Source: Auanema rhodensis (taxonomy: Eukaryota > Nematoda > Chromadorea > Rhabditida > Rhabditidae). From it: 64,000 nucleotides of DNA. Each line of letters begins with the position of its first letter. Positions within the stretch are counted from its first letter, which is position 1. Positions 50,081 to 61,700 of the stretch are shown here, piece by piece. The stretch is taken from the NCBI GenBank assembly GCA_964057225.1, contig OZ059894.1, positions 12,658,131 through 12,722,130 on the forward strand, written 5' to 3'. Made by a program: the position numbers and the translations under genes. The notes beneath the pieces are model-generated. The model saw only the letters and a list, made by a program, of their open reading frames with translations. It did no database searches and was not told where the DNA came from.

Positions 50081-53000
50081 AAATGAAGAAAATAGAGTAA
50101 AATGAATTGGAATATTATAAAATATTTTCATGTTTTATTTCTTGAGTATCAAAATATTCAAACTTTTTTTTTTCACTGTTTAAAATCTTAATGAACGAAT
50201 GAATTGTCTCAAAACTATTGTAAAAATTTGAGATTGTTTCAAAATACGTGATTAAATGAAGAAAATAGAGTAAAATGAATTGGAAAATTATAAAATATTT
50301 TCATGTTTTATTTCTTGAGTTTCAAAATATTCAAACTTTTTTTTTTCACTGTTTAAAATCTTGATGAACGAATGAATTGTTTCAAAACTATTGTAAAAAT
50401 ATGAGATTGTTTCAAAATACGTGATTAAATGAAGAAAATGGAGTAAAATGAATTGGAAAATTATAAAATATTTCCATGTTTTATTTTCTTAGTATCAGAA
50501 AATTCAAATTAAGATCGTTTTTAATGTTTCAAATCTTAATGAACGAATTAATTGTTTCAAAACTATTGTAAAAATATGAGATTGTTTCAAAATACGTGAT
50601 TAAATGAAGAAAATAGAGTAAAATGAATTGGAATATTATAAAATATTTTCATGTTTTATTTCTTGAGTATCAAAATATTCAAACTTTTTTTTTTCACTGT
50701 TTAAAATCTTAATGAACGAATGAATTGTTTCAAAACTATTGTAAAAATATGAGATTGTTTCAAAATACGTGATTAAATGAAGAAAATGGAGTAAAATGAA
50801 TTGGAAAATTATAAAATATTTTCATGTTTTATTTCTTGAGTTTCAAAATATTCAAACTTTTTTTTTTCACTATTCAAAATCTTAATGAACGAATGAATTG
50901 TTTCAAAACTATTGTAAAAATATGAGATTGTTTCAAAATACGTGATTAAATGAAGAAAATGGAGTAAAATGAATTGGAAAATTATAAAATATTTCCATGT
51001 TTTATTTTTTTAGTATCAGAAAATTCAAATTAAGATCGTTTTTAATGTTTCAAATCTCAATGAACGAATGAATTGTTTCAAAACTATTGTAAAAATATGA
51101 GATTGTTTCAAAATACGTGATTAAATGAAGAAAATGGAGTAAAATGAATTGGAAAATTATAAAATATTTTCATGTTTTATTTCTTGAGTTTCAAAATATT
51201 CAAACTTTTTTTTTTCACTGTTTAAAATCTTAATGAACGAATGAATTGTTTCAAAACTATTGTAAAAATATGAGATTGTTTCAAAATACGTGATTAAATG
51301 AAGAAAATGGAGTAAAATGAATTGGAAAATTATAAAATATTTTCATGTTTTATTTCTTGAGTTTCAAAATATTCAAACTTTTTTTTTTCACTGTTTAAAA
51401 TCTTAATGAACGAATGAATTGTTTCAAAACTATTGTAAAAATATGAGATTGTTTCAAAATACGTGATCAAATGAAGAAAATAGAGTAAAATGAATTGGAA
51501 AATTATAAAATATTTTCATGTTTTATTTTTTGAGTATCAGAAAATTCAAATTAAGATCGTTTTTAATGTTTCAAATCTCAATGAACGAATGAATTGTTTC
51601 AAAACTATTGTAAAAATATGAGATTGTTTCAAAATACGTGATCAAATGAAGAAAATAGAGTAAAATGAATTGGAAAATTATAAAATATTTTCATGTTTTA
51701 TTTTTTGAGTATCAAAATATTTGAAATTATAACTTCTTTACTGTTAAAAACATTATTAACTGGATGATTTGTTTCGAAATTATTGTAAAAATATGAGATT
51801 GTTTCAAAATACGTGATCAAATGAAGAAAATAGAGTAAAATGAATTGGAATATTATAAAATATTTTCATGTTTTATTTCTTGAGTATCAAAATATTCAAA
51901 CTTTTTTTTTTCACTGTTTAAAATCTTAATGAACGAATGAATTGTCTCAAAACTATTGTAAAAATTTGAGATTGTTTCAAAATACGTGATTAAATGAAGA
52001 AAATAGAGTAAAATGAATTGGAAAATTATAAAATATTTTCATGTTTTATTTCTTGAGTTTCAAAATATTCAAACTTTTTTTTTTCACTGTTTAAAATCTT
52101 GATGAACGAATGAATTGTTTCAAAACTATTGTAAAAATATGAGATTGTTTCAAAATACGTGATTAAATGAAGAAAATGGAGTAAAATGAATTGGAAAATT
52201 ATAAAATATTTCCATGTTTTATTTTCTTAGTATCAGAAAATTCAAATTAAGATCGTTTTTAATGTTTCAAATCTTAATGAACGAATTAATTGTTTCAAAA
52301 CTATTGTAAAAATATGAGATTGTTTCAAAATACGTGATTAAATGAAGAAAATAGAGTAAAATGAATTGGAATATTATAAAATATTTTCATGTTTTATTTC
52401 TTGAGTATCAAAATATTCAAACTTTTTTTTTTCACTGTTTAAAATCTTAATGAACGAATGAATTGTTTCAAAACTATTGTAAAAATATGAGATTGTTTCA
52501 AAATACGTGATTAAATGAAGAAAATGGAGTAAAATGAATTGGAAAATTATAAAATATTTTCATGTTTTATTTCTTGAGTTTCAAAATATTCAAACTTTTT
52601 TTTTTCACTATTCAAAATCTTAATGAACGAATGAATTGTTTCAAAACTATTGTAAAAATATGAGATTGTTTCAAAATACGTGATTAAATGAAGAAAATGG
52701 AGTAAAATGAATTGGAAAATTATAAAATATTTCCATGTTTTATTTTTTTAGTATCAGAAAATTCAAATTAAGATCGTTTTTAATGTTTCAAATCTCAATG
52801 AACGAATGAATTGTTTCAAAACTATTGTAAAAATATGAGATTGTTTCAAAATACGTGATTAAATGAAGAAAATGGAGTAAAATGAATTGGAAAATTATAA
52901 AATATTTTCATGTTTTATTTCTTGAGTTTCAAAATATTCAAACTTTTTTTTTTCACTGTTTAAAATCTTAATGAACGAATGAATTGTTTCAAAACTATTG

Positions 53001-53555
53001 TAAAAATATGAGATTGTTTCAAAATACGTGATTAAATGAAGAAAATGGAGTAAAATGAATTGGAAAATTATAAAATATTTTCATGTTTTATTTCTTGAGT
53101 TTCAAAATATTCAAACTTTTTTTTTTCACTGTTTAAAATCTTAATGAACGAATGAATTGTTTCAAAACTATTGTAAAAATATGAGATTGTTTCAAAATAC
53201 GTGATCAAATGAAGAAAATAGAGTAAAATGAATTGGAAAATTATAAAATATTTTCATGTTTTATTTTTTGAGTATCAGAAAATTCAAATTAAGATCGTTT
53301 TTAATGTTTCAAATCTCAATGAACGAATGAATTGTTTCAAAACTATTGTAAAAATATGAGATTGTTTCAAAATACGTGATCAAATGAAGAAAATAGAGTA
53401 AAATGAATTGGAAAATTATAAAATATTTTCATGTTTTATTTTTTGAGTATCAAAATATTTGAAATTATAACTTCTTTACTGTTAAAAACATTATTAACTG
53501 GATGATTTGTTTCGAAATTATTGTAAAAATATGAGATTGTTTCAAAATACGTGAT
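50081..53555 (+). repeat. 1,738 bp tandem duplication (10 monomers)
   Basis: Private variants recur at +1,738: attgtctc (50208/51946), cttgatgaacg (50363/52101) and two successive gatcaaatg monomers (51468/53206 and 51643/53381). The junction monomer near 51818 is a hybrid: it has the gatcaaatg of one type and the ggaatat right half of another, marking the unequal exchange point inside a monomer. Confidence 0.85.
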
Positions 53556-56464
53556 TAAATGAAGAAAATAGAGTAAAATGAATTGGAAAATTTTAAAATA
53601 TTTTCATGTTTTATTTTTTGAGTATCGAAATATTTAAAATTATATCTTCTTTACTGTTAAAAACATTATTAAATGAATGATTTGTTTCGAAATTATTGTA
53701 AAAATTTGAGATTGTTTCAAAATACGTGATTAAATGAAGAAAATGGAGTAAAATGAATTGGAAAATTATAAAATATTTTCATGTTTCATTTTTTGAGTAT
53801 CAAATAAATTAAAATTATATCTACTTTACTGTTAAAAACATTATTAACTGGATTATTTATTTCGAAATTATTGTAAAATTTAAAATTGTTCCAAGAAACA
53901 TAATTAAATGAAGAAAATAGAGTAAAATGAATTGGAAAATTTTAAAATATTTTCATGTTTTATTTTTTGAGTATCGAAATATTTAAAATTATATCTTCTT
54001 TACTGTTAAAAACATTATTAACTGGATGATTTGTTTCGAAATTATTGTAAAAATTTGAGATTGTTTCAAAATACGTGATTAAATGAAGAAAATGGAGTAA
54101 AATGAATTGGAAAATTATAAAATATTTCCATGTTTTATTTTCTTAGTATCAGAAAATTCAAATTAAGATCGTTTTTAATGTTTCAAATCTTAATGAACGA
54201 ATTAATTGTTTCAAAACTATTGTAAAAATATGAGATTGTTTCAAAATACGTGATTAAATGAAGGAAATGGAGTAAAATGAATAGGAAAATTATAAAATAT
54301 TTTCATGTTTTATTTCTTGAGTATCAAAATATTTAAACTTTTTTTTTTCACTGTTCAAAATCTTAATGAACGAATGAATTGTTTCAAAACTATTGTGAAA
54401 ATATGAGATTGTTTCAAAATACGTGATTAAATGAAGAAAATGGAGTAAAATGAATTGGAAAATTATAAAATATTTTCATGTTTTATTTCTTGAGTATCAA
54501 AATATTCAAAATTATATCTTTTTTACTGTTAAAAACATTATTAACTGGATGATTTGTTTCGAAATTATTGCAAAAATATGAGATTGTTTCAAAATACGTG
54601 ATTAAATGAAGAAAATGGAGTAAAATGAATTGGAAAATTATAAAATATTTTCCTGTTTTATTTCTTGAGTTTCAAAATATTCAAACTTTTTTTTTTCACT
54701 GTTTAAAATCTTAATGAACGAATGAATTGTTTCAAAACTATTGTAAAAATATGAGATTGTTTCAAAATACGTGATTAAATGAAGAAAATAGAGTAAAATG
54801 AATTGGAATATTATAAAATATTTTCATGTTTTATTTCTTGAGTATCAAAATATTCAAACTTTTTTTTTTCACTGTTTAAAATCTTAATGAACGAATGAAT
54901 TGTTTCAAAACTATTGTAAAAATTTGAGATTGTTTCAAAATACGTGATTTAATGAAGAAAATAGAGTAAAATGAATTGGAAAATTATAAAATATTTTCAT
55001 GTTTTTTTTTTTGAGTATCAAAATATTCAAACTTTTTTTTTTCACTGTTTAAAATCTTAATGAACGAGTGAATTGTTTCAAAACTATTGTAAAAATATGA
55101 GATTGTTTCAAAATACGTGATTAAATGAAGAAAATGGAGTAAAATGAATTGGAAAAATATAAAATATTTTCATGTTTTATTTCTTGAGTTTCAAAATATT
55201 CAAACTTTTTTTTTTCACTGTTTAAAATCTTAATGAACGAATGAATTGTTTCAAAACTATTGTAAAAATTTGAGATTGTTTCAAAATACGTGATTAAATG
55301 AAGAAAATAGAGTAAAATGAATTGGAAAATTATAAAATATTTTCATGTTTTATTTTTTGAGTATCAAAATATTTGAAATTATAACTTCTTTACTGTTAAA
55401 AACATTATTAACTGGATGATTTGTTTCGAAATTATTGTAAAAATTTAAAATTGTTCCAAGAAACATGATTAAATGAAGAAAATAGAGTAAAATGAATTGG
55501 AAAATTATAAAATATTTTCATGTTTTATTTTTTGAGTATCAAAATAATTGAAATTATATCTACTTTACTGTTAAAAACATTATTAACTGGATGATTTGTT
55601 TCGAAATTATTGTAAAATTTAAAATTGTTCCAAGAAACATGATTAAATGAAGAAAATAGAGTAAAATGAATTGGAAAATTTTAAAATATTTTCATGTTTT
55701 ATTTTTTGAGTATCAAAATATTTAAAATTATATCTTCTTTACTTTTAAAAACATTATTAAATGAATGATTTGTTTCGAAATTATTGTAAAAATTTAAAAT
55801 TGTTCCAAGAAACATGATTAAATGAAGAAAATAGAGTAAAATGAATTGGAAAATTATAAAATATTTTCATGTTTTATTTCTTGAGTATCAAAATATTCAA
55901 ACTTTTTTTTTCACTGTTTAAAATCTTAATGAACGAATGAATTGTTTCAAAACTATTGTAAAAATTTGAGATTGTTTCAAAATACGTGATTAAATGAAGA
56001 AAATAGAGTAAAATGAATTGGAAAATTATAAAATATTTCCATGTTTTATTTCTTGAGTATCAAAATATTCAAAATTATATCTTTTTTACTGTTAAAAACA
56101 TTATTAACTGGATGATTTGTTTTGAAATTATTGCAAAAATATGAGATTGTTTCAAAATACGTGATTAAGTGAAGAAAATGGAGTAAAATGAATTGGAAAA
56201 TTATAAAATATTTTCCTGTTTTATTTCTTGAGTTTCAAAATATTCAAACTTTTTTTTTTCACTGTTTAAAATCTTAATGAACGAATGAATTGTTTCAAAA
56301 CTATTGTAAAAATATGAGATTGTTTCAAAATACGTGATTAAATGAAGAAAATGGAATAAAATGAATTGGAAAATTATAAAATATTTTCATTTTTTATTTT
56401 CTTAGTATCAGAAAATTCAAATTAAGATCGTTTTTAATGTTTCAAATCTTAATGAACGAATGAA

Positions 56465-56475
56465 TTGTTTCAAAA
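56465..56475 (+). repeat. Shortened monomer with a 30 bp deletion between internal direct repeats
   Basis: Normal monomers have TTGTTTCAAAA twice, 30 bp apart. Here a single copy joins gaatgaa directly to tacgtgatt, removing one repeat plus the spacer. This is the product expected from slippage or recombination between the direct repeats. Confidence 0.85.
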
Positions 56476-58749
56476 TACGTGATTAAATGAAGAAAATAGA
56501 GTAAAATGAATTGGAATATTATAAAATATTTTCATGTTTTATTTCTTGAGTATCAAAATATTCAAACTTTTTTTTTTCACTGTTTAAAATCTTAATGAAC
56601 GAATGAATTGTTTCAAAACTATTGTAAAAATATGAGATTGTTTCAAAATACGTGATTAAATAAAGAGAATGGAGTAAAATGAATTGGAAAATTATAAAAT
56701 ATTTTCATGTTTTATTTCTTGAGTTTCAAAATATTCAAACTTTTTTTTTCACTGTTTAAAATCTTAATGAACGAATGAATTGTTTCAAAACTATTGTAAA
56801 AATATGAGATTGTTTCAAAATACGTGATTAAATGAAGAAAATGGAGTAAAATGAATTGGAAAATTATAAAATATTTCCATGTTTTATTTTTTTAGTATCA
56901 GAAAATTCAAATTAAGATCGTTTTTAATGTTTCAAATCTCAATGAACGAATGAATTGTTTCAAAACTATTGTGAAAATATGAGATTGTTTCAAAATACGT
57001 GATTAAATGAAGAAAATGGAGTAAAATGAATTGGAAAATTATAAAATATTTTCATGTTTTATTTCTTGAGTATCAAAATATTTAAACTTTTTTTTTTCAC
57101 TGTTTAAAATCTTACAGAACGAATGAATTGTTTCAAAACTATTGTAAAAATTTGAGATTGTTTCAAAATACGTGATTAAATGAAGAAAATGGAGTAAAAT
57201 GAATTGGAAAATTATAAAATATTTCCATGTTTTATTTTCTTATTATCAGAAAATTCAAATTAAGATCGTTTTTAATGTTTCAAATCTTAATGAACGAATT
57301 AATTGTTTCAAAACTATTGTAAAAATATGAGATTGTTTCAAAATACGTGATTAAATGAAGAAAATAGAATAAAATGAATTGGAAAATTATAAAATATTTT
57401 CATGTTTTATTTTTTGAGTATCAAAATATTTGAAATTATATCTTCTTTACTGTTAAAAACATTATTAAATGAATGATTTGTTTCAAAATTATTGTAAAAA
57501 TTTAAAATTGTTCCAAGAAACATGATTAAATGAAGAAAATAGAGTAAAATGAATTGGAAAATTATAAAATATTTTCATGTTTTATTTCTTGAGTATCAAA
57601 ATATTCAAACTTTTTTTTTCACTGTTTAAAATCTTAATGAACGAATGAATTGTTTCAAAACTATTGTAAAAATTTGAGATTGTTTCAAAATACGTGATTA
57701 AATGAAGAAAATAGAGTAAAATGAATTGGAAAATTATAAAATATTTTCATGTTTTATTTTTTGAGTATCAAAATAATTAAAATTATATCTACTTTACTGT
57801 TAAAAACATTATTAACTGGATGATTTGTTTCGAAATTATTGTAAAATTTAAAATTGTTCCAAGAAACATGATTAAATGAAGAAAATAGAGTAAAATGAAT
57901 TGGAAAATTTTAAAATATTTTCATGTTTTATTTTTTGAGTATCAAAATATTCAAACTTTTTTTTTCACTGTTTAAAATCTTAATGAACGAATGAATTGTT
58001 TCAAAACTATTGTAAAAATTTGAGATTGTTTCAAAATACGTGATTAAATGAAGAAAATGGAATAAAATGAATTGGAAAATTATAAAATATTTCCATGTTT
58101 TATTTTCTTAGTATCAGAAAATTCAAATTAAGATCGTTTTTAATGTTTCAAATCTTAATGAACGAATGAATTGTTTCAAAACTATTGTAAAAATATGAGA
58201 TTGTTTCAAAATACGTGATTAAATGAAGAAAATAGAGTAAAATGAATTGGAAAATTATAAAATATTTTCATGTTTTATTTCTTGAGTATCAAAATATTCA
58301 AAATTATATCTTTTTTACTGTTAAAAACATTATTAACTGGATGATTTGTTTGGAAATTATTGTAAAAATATGAGATTGTTTCAAAATACGTGATTAAATG
58401 AAGAAAATGGAGCAAAAAGAATTGGAAAATTATAAAATATTTTCATGTTTTATTTCTTGAGTATCAAAATATTTAAACTTTTTTTTTTCACTGTTCAAAA
58501 TCTTACAGAACGAATGAATTGTTTCAAAACTATTGTAAAAATATGAGATTGTTTCAAAATACGTGATTAAATGAAGAAAATGGAGTAAAATGAATTGGAA
58601 AATTATAAAATATTTTCATTTTTTATTTCTTGAGTATCAAAATATTCAAAATTATATCTTTTTTAATGTTTCAAATCTTAATGAACGAATTAATTGTTTC
58701 AAAACTACTGTAAAAATATGAGATTGTTTCAAAATACGTGATTAAATGA

Positions 58750-61700
58750 AGAAAATAGAGTAAAATGAATTGGAATATTATAAAATATTTTCATGTTTTA
58801 TTTCTTGAGTATCAAAATATTCAAACTTTTTTTTTTCACTGTTTAAAATCTTAATGAACGAATGAATTGTTTCAAAACTATTGTAAAAATTTGAGATTGT
58901 TTCAAAATACGTGATTAAATGAAGAAAATAGAGTAAAATGAATTGGAAAATTATAAAATATTTTCATGTTTTATTTTTTGAGTATCAAAATAATTAAAAT
59001 TATATCTACTTTACTGTTAAAAACATTATTAACTGGATGATTTGTTTCGAAATTATTGTAAAATTTAAAATTGTTCCAAGAAACATGATTAAATGAAGAA
59101 AATAGAGTAAAATGAATTGGAAAATTTTAAAATATTTTCATGTTTTATTTTTTGAGTATCAAAATATTTGAAATTATATCTTCTTTACTGTTAAAAACAT
59201 TATTAAATGAATGATTTGTTTCAAAATTATTGTAAAAATTTAAAATTGTTCCAAGAAACATGATTAAATGAAGAAAATAGAGTAAAATGAATTGGAAAAT
59301 TATAAAATATTTTCATGTTTTATTTCTTGAGTATCAAAATATTCAAACTTTTTTTTTCACTGTTTAAAATCTTAATGAACGAATGAATTGTTTCAAAACT
59401 ATTGTAAAAATTTGAGATTGTTTCAAAATACGTGATTAAATGAAGAAAATGGAATAAAATGAATTGGAAAATTATAAAATATTTCCATGTTTTATTTTCT
59501 TAGTATCAGAAAATTCAATTTAAGATCGTTTTTAATGTTTCAAATCTTAATGAACGAATGAATTGTTTCAAAACTATTGTAAAAATATGAGATTGTTTCA
59601 AAATACGTGATTAAATGAAGGAAATGCAGTAAAATGAATTGGAAAATTATAAAATATTTTCATGTTTTATTTCTTGAGTTTCAAAATATTCAAACTTTTT
59701 TTTTCACTGTTTAAAATCTTAATGAACGAATGAATTGTTTCAAAATTATTGTAAAAATATGAGATTAATTCAAAATACGTGATTAAATGAAGAAAATGGA
59801 GTAAAATGAATTGGAAAATTATAAAATATTTTCATGTTTTATTTCTTGAGTTTCAAAATATTCAAACTTTTTTTTTTCACTGTTTAAAATCTTAATGAAC
59901 GAATGAATTGTTTCAAAACTATTGTAAAAATATGAGATTGTTTCAAAATACGTGATTAAATGAAGAAAATGGAGTAAAATGAATTGGAAAATTATAAAAT
60001 ATTTCCATGTTTTATTTCTTGAGTTTCAAAATATTCAAACTTTTTTTTTTCACTGTTTAAAATCTTAATTAACGAATGAATTGTTTCAAAACTATTGTAA
60101 AAATATGAGATTGTTTCAAAATACGTGATTAAATGAAGAAAATGGAGTAAAATGAATTGGAAAATTATAAAATATTTCCATGTTTTATTTTTTTAGTATC
60201 AGAAAATTCAAATTAAGATCGTTTTTAATGTTTCAAATCTCAATGAACGAATGAATTGTTTCAAAACTATTGTAAAAATATGAGATTGTTTCAAAATACG
60301 TGATTAAATGAAGAAAATGGAGCAAAATGAATTGGAAAATTATAAAATATTTTCATGTTTTATTTCTTGAGTATCAAAATATTTAAACTTTTTTTTTTCA
60401 CTGTTTAAAATCTTACAGAACGAATGAATTGTTTCAAAACTATTGTAAAAATTTGAGATTGTTTCAAAATACGTGATTAAATGAAGAAAATGGAGTAAAA
60501 TGAATTGGAAAATTATAAAATATTTCCATGTTTTATTTTCTTAGTATCAGAAAATTCGAATTAAGATCGTTTTCAATGTTTCAAATCTTAATGAACGAAT
60601 TAATTGTTTCAAAACTATTGTAAAAATATGAGATTGTTTCAAAATACGTGATTAAATGAAGAAAATAGAGTAAAATGAATTGGAATATTATAAAATATTT
60701 TCATGTTTTATTTCTTGAGTATCAAAATATTCAAACTTTTTTTTTTCACTGTTTAAAATCTTAATGAACGAATGAATTGTTTCAAAACTATTGTAAAAAT
60801 TTGAGATTGTTTCAAAATACGTGATTAAATGAAGGAAATGGAGTAAAATGAATTGGAAAATTATAAAATATTTTCATGTTTTATTTCTTGAGTTTCAAAA
60901 TATTCAAACTTTTTTTTTTCACTGTTTAAAATCTTAATGAACGAATGAATTGTTTCAAAACTATTGTAAAAATTTGAGATTGTTTCAAAATACATGATTA
61001 AATGAAGAAAATGGAGTAAAATGAATTGGAAAATTATAAAATATTTCCATGTTTTATTTTTTTAGTATCAGAAAATTCAAATTAAGATCGTTTTTAATGT
61101 TTCAAATCTTAATGAACGAATGAATTGTTTCAAAACTATTGTAAAAATATGAGATTGTTTCAAAATACGTGATTAAATGAAGAAAATGGAGTAAAATGAA
61201 TTGGAAAATTATAAAATATTTTCATTTTTTATTTCTTGAGTATCAAAATATTCAAAATTATATATTTTTTACTGTTAAAAACATTATTAACTGGATGATT
61301 TGTTTGGAAATTATTGTAAAAATATGAGATTGTTTCAAAATACGTGATTAAATGAAGAAAATGGAGCAAAATGAATTGGAAAATTATAAAATATTTTCAT
61401 GTTTTATTTCTTGAGTATCAAAATATTTAAACTTTTTTTTTTCACTGTTTAAAATCTTACAGAACGAATGAATTGTTTCAAAACTATTGTAAAAATTTGA
61501 GATTGTTTCAAAATTTGTGATTAAATGAAGAAAATGGAGTAAAATGAATTGGAAAATTATAAAATATTTCCATGTTTTATTTTCTTAGTATCAGAAAATT
61601 CAAATTAAGATCGTTTCTAATGTTTCAAATCTTAATGAACGAATGAATTATTTCAAAACTATTGTAAAAATTTGAGATTGTTTCAAAATTTGTGATTAAA

